From: Scatophagus argus
Taxonomy: Eukaryota > Chordata > Actinopteri > Scatophagidae
Length of the DNA: 64,000 nt
Reading direction: 5' to 3'
NCBI RefSeq assembly: GCF_020382885.2
Contig: NC_058501.1
Location: forward strand, 1 to 64,000
Shown: positions 1 to 11,017 of the stretch, in pieces
How the letters are laid out: every line of letters begins with the position of its first letter
How positions within the stretch are numbered: the stretch's first letter is position 1
Made by a program: the position numbers and the translations under genes
The notes under the pieces: generated by a model
Told to the model about the DNA's origin: nothing
The model's database searches: none
The model's input: only the letters and a program-made list of their open reading frames with translations

Positions 1-1146
1 CTCGCTGAGATAAGGCCAAAATGAACAAGTAGTGTGTGTAGCTGCTAAACTTCACAATAAACACATCAAAGCATTAAGAACTTGCTATTTTCTCAATCCT
101 GCATATGTCTGATGAAGAAAGCAGTCTGTAACCATGTTTAGAATTGAACTGCAGTCAGATTTACAAAAACAGCGTTCTCTCGCTGAGATAAGGCCAAAAT
201 GAACAAGTAGTGTGTGTAGCTGCTAAACTTCACAATAAACACATCAAAGCATTAAGAACTTGCTATTTTCTCAATCCTGCATATGTCTGATGAAGAAAGC
301 AGTCTGTAACCATGTTTAGAAGTGAACTACAGTCAGATTTACAAAAACAGCGTTCTCTCGCTGAGATAAGGCCAAAATGAACAAGTAGTGTGTGTAGCTG
401 CTAAACTTCACAATAAACACATCAAACCATTAAGAACTTGCTATTTTCTCAATCCTGCATATGTCTGATGAAGAAAGCAGTCTGTAACCATGTTTCCAAC
501 TGAATTATAGTCAGATTTACAAAAACAGCGTTCTCTCGCTGAGATAAGGCCAAAATGAACAAGTAGTGTGTGTAGCTGCTAAACTTCACAATAAACACAT
601 CAAACCATTAACTACTTCATATTTTCTCAATCCTGCATATGTCTGATGAAGAAAGCAGTCTGTAACCATGTTTACAAGTGAACTGCAGTCAGATTTACAA
701 AAACAGCGTTCTCTCGCTGAGATAAGGCCAAAATGAACAAGTAGTGTGTGTAGCTGCTAAACTTCACAATAAACACATCAAAGCATTAAGAACTTGCTAT
801 TTTCTCAATCCTGCATATGTCTGATGAAGAAAGCAGTCTGTAACCATGTTTCCAACTGAACTATAGTCAGATTTACAAAAACAGCGTTCTCTCGCTGAGA
901 TAAGGCCAAAATGAACAAGTAGTGTGTGTAGCTGCTAAACTTCACAATAAACACATCAAAGCATTAAGAACTTGCTATTTTCTCAATTCTGCATATGTCT
1001 GATGAAGAAAGCAGTCTGTAACCATGTTTCCAACTGAATTATAGTCAGATTTACAAAAACAGCGTTCTCTCGCTGAGATAAGGCCAAAATGAACAAGTAG
1101 TGTGTGTAGCTGCTAAACTTCACAATAAACACATCAAACCATTAAG
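1..1146. repeat. 178-bp satellite array (6.4 copies, cut by window start)
   Basis: Near-identical units begin at 1, 179, 357, 535, 713, 891 and 1069, giving an exact 178-bp period. Units differ by only a few substitutions, for example around the phrase accatgtttagaattgaact, so the array was homogenised recently. The last unit breaks off near 1146. Only short ORFs occur. Read on the minus strand the unit shares blocks (aaacatggtt, a ttttggc-ttat block, ctgact) with the array at 6083-12305. Confidence 0.95.
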
Positions 1147-1265
1147 TACTTCCAAAATTATTTTGTAAGATGAGGTCAAAGTTGAAAAGTACTGTTTACC
1201 GTATTAATATTACAGTAAACACAAGCAAAACCTTCACATACTTCATATGTACATAAATCAGAGCT

Positions 1266-1500
1266 TTTCTAAACATGAAAGACATTGCTAAATATGTTTT
1301 GAAGTGAATTACACTGACACAGGTAATAATATCTCACTGAGATAATGCCAAAGTGACCAAATAGTCCGCAGCCTTTAAAAACCCATGAAACCATAAAGCA
1401 TTTAATGTTTACATAAATCAGTGCATTTCTAAAAGTAATTTTGACTATTTTTTCAGTTGAGTCACTTGGTTGTGCAGTGCCAGGTTGTAAAACCACAGCG
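1266..1500. repeat. Diverged units of the 178-bp satellite
   Basis: The stretch near 1336-1366 reads cactgagataatgccaaagt, against cgctgagataaggccaaaat in the homogeneous array, and is followed by a degraded copy of the rest of the unit. This is an aged edge of the array, as expected where homogenisation no longer reaches. No gene is seen from here to 1735. Confidence 0.7.
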
Positions 1501-1734
1501 TAATAATCATATCTTCTAGTGCAGTACAGTCATTTCTTTTTCCTGCTATTTCCAAATTGTCATATTTTGTGTATATATCAGGGTATATTGTGTGCTTTTA
1601 ATAGTTTTATTCAAAAGGGGGTGTGAAATATCCTGGTATTTTGTTACTTTGTATATCTTTTTACTCGACCTCCCTGCACCCCATTCACTAGTTTTTGTTC
1701 TAATAATAATAATAATAACATGTTATTACCAGAT

Positions 1735-4700
1735 TGCAGATTCATCAACAGCTGCTTTCTTGCTAACTTACTTAATTGAGCCTACCTGTTCATACTGTGA
1801 ACGCAACTGAAGCAACACTCATGATGGAAAGTTTAATCGACCCCATATATTAGATGATTAAACTTGATGCATAACAATCATGACTTGGTCTGAGGCAGAC
1901 ATCAGTGGGGAAATGGGATGACTTTGATGAAGGCAACGTGAAATGGCCAAGGAGAAAGATAGGCCAGTTAGCTAGATGCAAGCAATGCTTAAATAGCTAG
2001 CTTGTCTCGACAATAATAATGACATAATTATGCATACCTCACGTCTGCTTTGTGTTCATCCAGTTCCTTCTTTGGCTTTCACAGCAACTTCTCCACAGCT
2101 CCTTATAATTAATAAAAAAGAAGAAAAGATATCTTTATATCTTTCCAAACTTGACTTTTTAGGCTTTCTGCACCTGTTTTACCCTGCTTTGGGAACATGC
2201 TCTGCTCATGCCCATTGCTCTCCTACACCTATTTCCCCTTTGTATGCTGCTGCAGCTGCAGTTGAAAGCAGCCCGCTGACAAGCTTGAGACACTCTTTGA
2301 TGTCGCCCTCTTCAGTTAAAAACAAATCCACCTTTAGTCAGACAGTGGTAACTATATTTAGACCATTTTTTTTAGAAATATTCATGCACAATATACAGTG
2401 ATTACTATGCTGAGTTCACTGATATTCATTCATTATCAGCAGTAGTGTTTTTATGGTAGGGGCAGCATTAATTGGTTTGTGTGTTTAATTTCATTGCAGC
2501 TGTAAAACAGAGCAACTGTACATTTACAGAAACGCTGCACTTTGCATTTCCTCTTCCTATCTTCTGTAGTGACTGAAAGAATGCGATCGCGTATACAAGC
2601 GGCCATACATAGTTGAAGTGTCTGACTGGACATTTATGTGAATCACATTAAATAATGTCACATGGTTATTTTTTTTTTTAACTATACCAAAAGTTGTATT
2701 ACATTCATTACTCATTTTAATTAATCACGAAAGAGAGAGGTAAACTGATAATAACAAGTTCACAAGAGGATGCAGATTCATCAGCAGCGACTTCCTGCAT
2801 CTCATGGTAAAATATGTAGGAGAACCTCGCTGCTACTACTACTACTAATCCTCTCAACGGGACTGAAGCAATGCTCGCTATGGAAAGTTTAATCGACTCC
2901 ATAACATGAGGCATAACAATCATCACATCAGTGGGTAAACGGGATGACTTGGATGAAGGCGTTATGGAATGGCCAGGGAAAAAGACGGCACCGTTAGCTA
3001 GATAGCTATGCATGAATAGAAAGTTTGTCTTGACAATATTTATGGCATAATTAGGCTACACATACCTCTGGTTAGCTTTCTCTTCATCTCGTTCCTTCTT
3101 CCGCTGTCTCTGCAGTTTCTCAGCTCCTTTTTAAAAAGAAGAAAAGATAGCTTCAAAACTTTGTAGGCTATTCTGCACCTGTATTCCCATACTGTCCCAA
3201 TGGGAAGCCCTCTGATCATGCCCATTGCACTCAGTCGAACTTTATCCCTTCTGGCCGTTGCAGCTGCTATTTCAAAGCAACACGCTATTGAATAAAAACT
3301 TGCGACACTCTTTGATTTCACTACGAGGCTCGCAATATTTATAAACAAACCTCTGCCAACTTCTTTTATTATGTCTAGCACGTTCAACTCGGAGGAGGAG
3401 GAAAACGTTATAAGGTAAAAGGATCTTTGAAGTGAGAAAGGATGGACGAATAAAGGCAAAAATGTGGAAGTAATATTTTGAGAACTGAGGATAAGATGAT
3501 TCCTCGTATGAAATTCACGTGCTAACCGCAAGTGGGCTATATTGTAAGTAACTACACCTTTACTAGCTTCAACATTATTATAATAATTGTAATTCAATAA
3601 TACAACAATCATATATTGTTCAAACGTAGCTTAAGAGAAAAAAGAAGTCAAACCATGTTTTGTGTCAGCATTTACAGAAATGCTGTACTTAGAATTTACA
3701 GGTACTCATATTTGCATTTCCTCTTCCTAGCTACTGTAGTCACCGAAAGAACGTGATCGCGTATACAAGCAGCCATACACAGTCTTTTGAAGTGTATGAT
3801 TGGACATATATTCGAATCACATGAAACAATATCACATAGTTTTTTTTTTAACTAAACCTGGTTTGTTCCATACCAAAAGTTATATTGCATTCATTACTCA
3901 TTTTAATTCATCACAAAAGAGAGAGGTAAGCTAATAATAACAAATTCTCAAGATCGCAGATTCATCAGCAGCGGCTTCCTCCATCTCATAGTGAAATATG
4001 TAGGAGAGCCTAACTCTTTATACTGTGAACGGGACTGAAGCAACGCTCGCTATGGAAAGTTTAACCGACCCCATATTTTCGACTATTAAACTTATCGTAT
4101 AACAATCATGACCGTGGGGAAACGGGATGACTTGGATGGAGGCGTTATGGAATGGCCAGGGAAAAAGACGGCACCGTTAGCTAGATAGCTATGCATGAAT
4201 ATAAAGTTTGTCTTGACAATATTTATGGCATAATTAGGCTACACATACCTCTGGTTAGCTTTCTTTTCATCTCGTTCCGTCTTCCGCTGTCTCTGCAGTT
4301 TCTCAGCTCCTTGTTAAAAAGAAGAAAAGATAGCTTCAAACTTGACGTGTTAGGCTATTCTCCACCTGTATTCCCATACTGTGGGACAGCCCTCTGATCA
4401 TGCACATCAATCGAACTTTATTACTTCTGGCCGTTGCAGCTGCTATTTCAAAGCAACATGCTACTGAATAAAAACTTGCGACACTCTTTGATTTCGCTAC
4501 CAGGCTCGCAATATTTATAAACAAACCTCTGCCAACTTCTTTTATTATGTCTAGCACGTTCAACTCGGAGGAGGAGGAAAACGTTAAGAGATAAGAGGAT
4601 CTTTCTGCCACAACGCCCGACAAGAGATGAGGATCGATGGATGAATAAATGCAAAAATGTGGAAGTAATCTTTTGAGTACTGAGAATAAGATCATTCCTG

Positions 4701-6082
4701 GTGTGAAATTCACGTGCTAACCGCAAGTGGGCTATATTGTAAGTAACTACACCTTTACTAGCTTCAACATTATAATAACCTGCTTTATAATAACTGTAAT
4801 TCAACAATATAGCAATCATATATTGTTCAAACTTAGCCTGAGAGAAAAAGAAGTCAAACCATGTTTTGTGTTGGCATTTGCAGAAATGCTGTACTTAAAA
4901 ATTTCAGGTACTCGTATTTGCATTTCCTCTTCCTATCTACTGTAGTCACCGAAAGAATGTGATCGCGTATACAAGCGGCCGTACACAGTCTTTTGAAGTG
5001 TCTGACTGGACATTTATTCGAATCACATGAAACAATATCACATAGTTATTTTTTTAACTAAACCTGGTTTGCCCCCACACCAAAAGTTATATTACATCAA
5101 TTACTCATTTTAATTCATCACGAAAAAGAGAGGTAAACTGATAATAACAAATTCTCAAGATCGCAGATTCATCAGCAGCGGCTTCCTCCATCTCATAGTG
5201 AAATATGTAGGAGAGCCTAACTCTTCATACTGTGAACGGGACTGAAGCAACGCTCGCTATGGAAAGTTTAATCGACCCTATATTTTCGACTATTAAACTT
5301 ATTGTATAACAATCATGACAGTGGGGAAACGGGATGAATTGGATGGAGGCGATATGGAATGGCCAGGGGAAAAGACGGCACCGTTAGCTAGATAGCTATG
5401 CATGAATAGAAAGTTTGTCTTGACAATATTTATGGCATAATTAGGCTACACATACCTCTGGTTAGCTTTCTCTTAATCCCGTTCCGTCTTCCGCTTTCTC
5501 TGCAGTTTCTCAGTTCCTTGTAAAAAAAAAAAAAAGAAGGAAATATATCTACAAAACTTGACGTTTTAGGCTATTCTGCGCTTGTGTTCCCATACTGTGG
5601 GACAGCACTCTGATCATGCACATTGTACTCAGTCGAACTTCTGGCCGTTGCAGCAGCTATTTCAAAGCTATTGAAAATGATCTGTTTTTTTTATTCAACC
5701 CTGTTGAATAAAAGCTTGCGACAATCTTTGATTTCGCTACCAGGCTCGCAATATTTATAAACAAACCTCTGCCAACTTCTTTTATTATGTCTAGCACGTT
5801 CAACTCGGAGGAGGAGGAAAACGTTAAGAGATAAGAGGATCTTTCTGCCACAACGCCAGACAAGAGGTGAGGATGGATGGATGAATAAATGCAAATGAGG
5901 ACGTAATCTTTTGAGAACTGAGAATAAGATCATTCCTGGTGTGAAATTCACATGCTAACCGCAAGTGGGCTATATTGTAAGTAACTACACCTTTACTAGC
6001 TTCAACATTATTATAATAATTGTAATTCAATAATACAACAATCATATATTGTTCAAACGTAGCTTAAGAGAAAAAAGAAGTC
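1735..6082. repeat. Four tandem copies of a ~1.2-kb module
   Basis: Four copies follow one another at about 1735-2690, 2700-3890, 3890-5090 and 5090-6082. Shared landmarks are 'cagattcatcagcagc', 'atggaaagtttaatcga', 'gttagctttctcttcatc', 'cacgttcaactcggaggagg' and 'gaagtcaaaccatgttttgtg'. Copies 2-4 are close to each other and copy 1 is older. On the minus strand each has short open stretches with plausible splice borders, such as a ~60-nt Lys/Glu-rich segment at about 3070-3130 that ends at gtatgt. Frames are broken differently in each copy. This looks like a duplicated, decayed exon cluster or a low-copy repeat; I do not recognise the protein. Confidence 0.75.
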
Positions 6083-6529
6083 AAACCATGTTTTGTGTCT
6101 ATTTCAGTCACATTTGACTAAATCGAAGCCTAAAACTTGATTGTGCACAGTTCTGTGTGAAAAAGTGTACTTAAGATGCTGAAACTCATGTTTCGTCACT
6201 GAAAACAGGTTTTAAAGTGCTTCTCATGAGATGTGCTGGAATTTGAGAGAAAAAGAGGTCAAACCATGTTATCTGTCTAGAAAGCAATAATATGTTTTCT
6301 GTCGAGAAAAAATGGTTTAACCTCTGTGTTTCTCTGTTTCTCTCAAAGTCATCTGATCAAAGAGCAAGTACTGTATGGCCTATGTTCAGTGAGTTAACTT
6401 GAATTTCACCATTTTGAGTGCAGTTTCCTCACAGAAGTGTGCACAATCAAGGTTTTGGCTTAGATGTAGTCAAGTGTGACAGAATTAGACAGAAAACATG
6501 GTTTGACCTCCTTTTCTCTCAAGGTCCAG

Positions 6530-6565
6530 CTGATGACAGAGCAAGTATTTTATGACCTGTTTTTA
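6530..6565 (+). other. 36-nt exon-like cassette in satellite unit
   Basis: The cassette follows a pyrimidine-rich tract ending in ccag and precedes gtgagt. It reads as twelve codons without a stop (LMTEQVFYDLFL). A branch-point-like gtgac sequence lies about 50 nt upstream. Similar cassettes occur in many units of the array. Whether it is spliced cannot be judged from DNA alone. Confidence 0.4.
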
Positions 6566-7655
6566 GTGAGTTAACATGAGTTTAAGCATTTTAAGTACAG
6601 TTGTCTCAAAGATCTGTGCACAATCAAGGTTTTGGCTTAGATGTAGTGAAGTGTGACTGAATAAGACAGACAACATGGTTTGACCTCTGTTTCTCTCAAG
6701 GTCCAGCTGATCTCACAAAAAGCATATTGAAATCTCTTTTTAGTGAGTGAAAATTTGTTTCAGAATTTTGAGTGCAGTTCTCTCACAGAATTGTGCATAA
6801 TCCAGTTGTTGGCTTAATATTCATCAAACAGGACTAAATTAGACAGAAAGCATGGTTTTAACTTCTGTTTTCCCCCAAACTCTACGTCATCACACAGCAA
6901 GTACCTCATGGCCTGTTTTCCGTGAGTAAGCTTGAGTCTCAGCATTTTGAGTGCAGTTTTCTCACAGAACTGTGCACAATCGAGGTTTTGGCTTAGATGT
7001 AGTCAAATGCGACTGAATTAGACAGAAACATGGTTTGACCACCGTTTCTCTCATATTCCAGGTGATCTCACAAGAAGCACTTTCAAGCCTGCTGTCGGTG
7101 AGTGAATATGAGTTTCAGCATTTTCGTTGCATGTTTGTCACAGTTTTGTGGACAATCAAGTTTTTTACTCATCAACTGAATCAAGTGAGTGAAAGAGAGG
7201 TCAAACCATGTTATCTGTCTAGAAAGCAATCATATGTTTTCTGTCGAGAAAAAATGGTTTAACCTCTGTGTTTCTCTGTTTCTCTCAAAGTCATCTGATT
7301 AAAGAGCAAGTACTGTATGGCCTATGTTCAGTGAGGAAACATGAGTTTCACCATTTTGAGTGCACCTTCCTCACAGAAGTGTGTACAATCAAGTTTTTGG
7401 CAAAGATATTGTCAAATGTGACTGAATTAGACAGAAAACATGGTTTGACCTCTGTTTCTCTCAAATTCCAGCTTATTTCACAAGAAGCACTTTAAAACCT
7501 ATTTTCAGTGAGGAAACATGAGTTTCACCATTTTGACTACGCTTTATTTGATTGCTGTGAAAAATCAAGTTTTTGACTTAGTATTAGTCAAATGTGACTG
7601 AATTAGACAGAAAACATGGTTTAGCCTTTTGTTCTCTCAATTTCCAGGTGATCAC

Positions 7656-9402
7656 CGAGAGGTACCGGAGGAAGCTGGAGTGGAAACTCCAGCAGAACAA
7701 CACGAGAGAGGTGTGGAGTGGCATGAGGACCATCACAGGTTACGGGCCAAACAGCGGAGGAGTTGATGGCAATGTGGAACGGGCGAATGAGCTGAATCAG
7801 TTTTTTAACAGATTCGACACAGGGACCCCAATTCACACTTCAAACGACTCCTCAGCAGTACGGTTGCAGCAACCATCCACTCCAGCCTCTCTCCCTCCAC
7901 CCACATTCCATCTGGAAGGCCTCGCTCACACCTCGTCCCCAGAAGCCTGGGTGGACCACTCTCACCTGGGTACCACAAGCACTCCTCCCCCACCCATCAC
8001 CCCAACGATGACCTTCACAGCTGACCAGGTGAGAAGACAGCTGCAGATACTCCGTGCAGGCAAAGCTGCAGGCCCAGATGGTGTGACCCCCAGGGTCCTG
8101 AAAGCCTGTGCCCCCCAGCTAAGCGGAGTACTCCATCATGTCATCAACCTGAGTCTGAGTCTTCAGAGGGTCCCCGTGGTGTGGAAGACGTCATGCCTTG
8201 TTCCTGTCCCGAAGACGCCGCGTCCCAGCGACCCCAAGGACTACAGGCCTGTGGCCCTGACGTCACACATCATGAAGACCCTGGAAAGACTCGTCCTGGA
8301 ACAGCTCCGGCCCATGGTCCAACCACTTCAGGATCCCCTTCAGTTCGCCTACCAGCCCCGCCTTGGAGTGGACGATGCCATCATCTACCTGCTGAACAGA
8401 GTCTACACTCACCTAGACAAGCCGGCAAGCACTGTGAGAATCACGTTCTTCGATTTCTCGAGTGCGTTTGACACCATCAGGCCGGCTCTGCTGGCTGAGA
8501 AGCTGACAGCGATGCAGGTGGATGCCCCACTGGTGTCCTGGATCGCAGACTGTCTGACGGGCAGACCACAGTATGTACGCCAGAAGTGCTGCCTGTCAGA
8601 TGAAGTGATCAGCAACACCGGGGCTCCACAGGGGACTGTCCTCTCTCCCTTCCTCTTCACGATCTACACCACAGACTTTACGCACTGCACAGAGTCCTGC
8701 CATCTTCAGAAATTTTCTGATGACTCTGCAGTGGTTGGGTGTATTACTGGGGGGGATGAGAGAGAGTACAGGACGGTAGTGGACAACTTTGTCACATGGA
8801 GCGGGAAAAACCACCTACAGCTCCATGTGACAAAGACCAAGGAACTGGTGGTGGACCTGAGGAGGACTAAGGCTCCAGTGACCCCTATCAACATCAAAGG
8901 GGACACTGTGGAGGTGGTGGAGGAGTACAAATACCTGGGGGTGTACTTAGACCACAAACTGGACTGGTGCAAGAACGTGGACATGGTCTACAGAAAGGGC
9001 CAGAGCCGCCTCTACTTTCTGAGGCGGCTGAGGTCCTTCAACATCTGCAGGATGATGCTGAGGATGTTCTACGAGTCGGTGGTGTCCAGTGCCATCACAT
9101 ATGCTGTTGCCTGCTGGGGCAGCTGCCTGAGGGTGAGGGACACTAACAGACTCAATAGAATCATCAAGAAGGCCAGCCATGTTGTGGGAGAGGAACTGGA
9201 CTCTCTGACAGTGGTGTCTGAGAGGAGGATGTTGTCCAAAACAAGAACTATACTGGACTTTCCCTCTCACCCTCTCCACGATGTGCTGATCGGCTACAGG
9301 AGCTCGTTCAGCAACAGACTCATACTGCCACGATGCACCACAGAGCGACACAGGAAATCATTCCTTCCTGTCGCCATCAAACTGTTAAACTCAGCACTGT
9401 GA
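7656..9402 (+). CDS. LINE ORF2 fragment: reverse transcriptase
   Basis: The open frame runs through from upstream satellite sequence (an ATG at 7594 is accidental), but element-encoded residues start at about 7656 and end at the stop at 9402. Reverse transcriptase blocks appear in order: GKAAGPDGVTPRVLK, VPVPKTPRPSDPKDYRPVAL, a first catalytic Asp in FFDFSSAFDTI, GAPQGTVLSPFLFTIY, the catalytic FSDDSAVV (F in place of the usual Y/F-A-D-D pattern), and the thumb motif EYKYLGVYLD. The C-terminal segment contains CWGSCL. The frame is intact for about 580 residues, which suggests a young copy, but with no endonuclease and no promoter the copy is dead on arrival. Confidence 0.9.
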
Positions 9403-9664
9403 CAGACACACTCACTTGTATATACAATGTACATATTGGCTCTTTTACACATGTACATACCTGTATTTTTAAATTTTCTTAAAAAATTTGAATACAGTTT
9501 TTTGTAAATACCTGTACTTGAGAATTTAGTTTTTTTGTTTATCCTATTTTTATACTCTGCACTTTTCTCCTTTCTTGGTCGGGAATACTGCATGTGCAAT
9601 GTCTGTAAAAACAAGAATTTCCCTCCAGGGATTAATAAAGGAATTCTGATTCTGATTCTGATTC
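7656..9664 (+). mobile_element. 5'-truncated CR1/L2-group LINE with ATTCTG-repeat tail
   Basis: A non-LTR retrotransposon inserted inside a satellite unit. The duplicated tgatcac at 7649-7655 and 9665-9671 is a likely target-site duplication, although it also matches satellite sequence. The 3' end has a short untranslated region, an aataaag signal near 9635 and a tail of gattct repeats, which primes integration in this group. The 5' end is truncated: the endonuclease half of ORF2 is absent. The same family occurs on the minus strand at 41780-43030 and includes part of that endonuclease. Confidence 0.9.
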
Positions 9665-9827
9665 TGATCACATAACAAGTATTTTATGGCCTGATTTCAG
9701 TAGTTTAAGCATATTGAGTGCAGTTTCCTCACAAGACTGCACAATCAAGGTTTTGGCTTAGCAATAGTCAGATGTGACTGAATTAGACAGAAAACACAGT
9801 TTTATGTCCGTTTCTCTCAAATTCCAG

Positions 9828-9863
9828 CTGATGAAAGAGAAAGTACTTTTTGGCCTGTGTTCA
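9828..9863 (+). other. 36-nt exon-like cassette in satellite unit
   Basis: Preceded by tttctctcaaattccag and followed by gtgagtaaac, both close to vertebrate splice consensus. The twelve codons are open and read LMKEKVLFGLCS, clearly the same peptide pattern as the units at 6530 and 10425. Confidence 0.4.
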
Positions 9864-10240
9864 GTGAGTAAACTTGAGTCTCAGCATTTTCGGTACACAG
9901 AACACAGAACTGTGCACAGATGATGTTTTGGCTTAGATGTAGTCAAGTGTGACTGATTTAGACAGAAACCATGGTTTTACCTCTATTTTTCTCATATTTC
10001 ATCTGATCTCACAAGAAGCACTCACTGAAACCTATTGTCAGTGAGTGAACTTGAGTCTCAGCATTTTAAGTAAATGTTCCTCACAGAACTGTACACAGTT
10101 GATGTTTTGGCTTAGATGTAGTCAAGTGTGACTGAATTAGACAGAAAACATGGCTTGACCTCTCTTTCTCTCATTTTTCATCTGATCACACTGAAACCTG
10201 TTTTCAGTGAGTAAACTTGAGTCTCAGCATTTTAATTGTT

Positions 10241-10288
10241 TTCAGAATCAGAATCAGAATTCTTTTATTTATCCCTGAAGGGAAATTA
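10241..10288 (-). mobile_element. 48-bp LINE 3'-tail remnant
   Basis: The sequence aatcagaatcagaattcttt followed by tatttatccctgaagggaaa is the reverse complement of the tail of the LINE at 7656-9664 (ccctccagggattaataaag plus gattct repeats). This is an extreme 5' truncation inserted in minus orientation in a satellite unit. Confidence 0.8.
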
Positions 10289-10424
10289 TTCACTTGAGTT
10301 TCAGCATTTTAAGTACAGTTTTTTCACAGATCTGTGCACCATCAAGTTTTTGACTCAGTAATAGTCAAATGTAACTGAATTAGACAGAAGACACGGTTCG
10401 ACCTCTTTTTCTTTGTATTTTCAG

Positions 10425-10460
10425 CTGATCACAGAGCAAGTACTTCATTTTGTTTGTTCA
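10425..10460 (+). other. 36-nt exon-like cassette in satellite unit
   Basis: Preceded by ctttgtattttcag and followed by gtgagttaac. The twelve open codons read LITEQVLHFVCS. The length is exactly 36 nt, as in the units at 6530 and 9828, so inclusion or skipping of any number of units would keep frame. Confidence 0.4.
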
Positions 10461-10556
10461 GTGAGTTAACTCGAGTTTCAGCGTTTTGAATGCAATTTCT
10501 TCACAGAAGTGTGCACAATCAAAGTTTTTGGCTTAGATGTTGTCAAATATCGCAAG

Positions 10557-10744
10557 ATCGCTTCTCGGCCTTTTGGCTAAGATCAAGTGTAGTATCTGTT
10601 CTTATCAGTTTAATATCTGATACGTCCCCTACCCGGGGACCATATATTAAATTGATTTTTGGAACAGGGAGATGGAATAGGGGCTTGCTCCGTCCACTCC
10701 ACGCATCGACCTGGTATTGCAGTGTTTCCAGGAGCGGTGCACCC
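10557..10744 (+). ncRNA. U2 snRNA-like sequence, full length (retro-inserted copy)
   Basis: This 188-nt stretch matches vertebrate U2 spliceosomal RNA end to end. It starts atcgcttctcggccttttgg, has the branch-point recognition segment gtagtatctg, the Sm-site core gatttttgg, and ends at ggtgcaccc. U2 pairs with the intron branch point in the spliceosome. The second stem-loop has paired changes relative to the human sequence (cctc/gagg to cccc/gggg), so the stem is preserved. No U2 promoter is visible upstream: the flank is plain satellite sequence. A tRNA-type SINE follows the mature 3' end after about 7 nt. I read it as a retro-inserted chimera, not a working U2 locus; a variant U2 gene is the alternative. 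Confidence 0.9.
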
Positions 10745-10751
10745 CTCCTAG

Positions 10752-11017
10752 GGGCAGTCGTGGATCAGCGGTTAGGGTGTCGGACCCGTAACCGGTGGAT
10801 CGCTGGTTCGATTCCCCGTCCCGGTGTCCATGGCTGAGGTACCCTTGAGCAAGGTACCTAACCCCCACTGCTCCCCGGGCGCTGCACGCGGTCGCCCACT
10901 GCCCCGGGTTTGCTGTGTGTGTGTGTGCACGTCACTTGGGTGGGTTAAATGCAGAGAACAAATTTCGTTGGAGTGAGTTCCCTCCAATGACAAAATATGT
11001 CACTTTAATCTTTAATC
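10752..11017 (+). mobile_element. tRNA-derived SINE joined to U2
   Basis: A tRNA-like head has an A-box-like tggatcagcggttagggtg and a B box ggttcgattcc, the internal RNA polymerase III promoter pattern. The body continues through ctgaggtacccttgagcaag, a (tg)n run and gggttaaatgcagagaacaa, and ends in tttaatctttaatc before satellite sequence resumes. The head is cut directly against the U2 3' end, leaving no separate 5' flank. A relative lies on the minus strand at about 40600-40745. Confidence 0.85.

Noticed and set aside
1-1146. CRISPR-like array
   Set aside because: Units are 178 bp, contiguous and without unique spacers; this is satellite DNA in a eukaryote.
4336-6045. Overlapping minus-strand ORFs sharing text such as NVLDIIKEVGRGLFINIASL
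   Set aside because: They are the same segment of the four-copy module read in two frames, without a start-to-stop gene structure I can support.
7594-7655. N-terminal 20 codons of the 602-codon LINE frame starting at 7594
   Set aside because: They are satellite sequence that happens to be in frame with the LINE insertion, not part of the element's protein.
10557-10744. Functional U2 snRNA gene
   Set aside because: The upstream flank is satellite sequence without a recognisable snRNA promoter element, and a SINE is fused just after the 3' end. I keep it as a retro-inserted copy.
10780-10850. tRNA gene with A and B boxes
   Set aside because: The tRNA-like head is followed by a typical SINE body and tail, and no acceptor-stem closure could be paired, so it is a SINE and not a tRNA gene.
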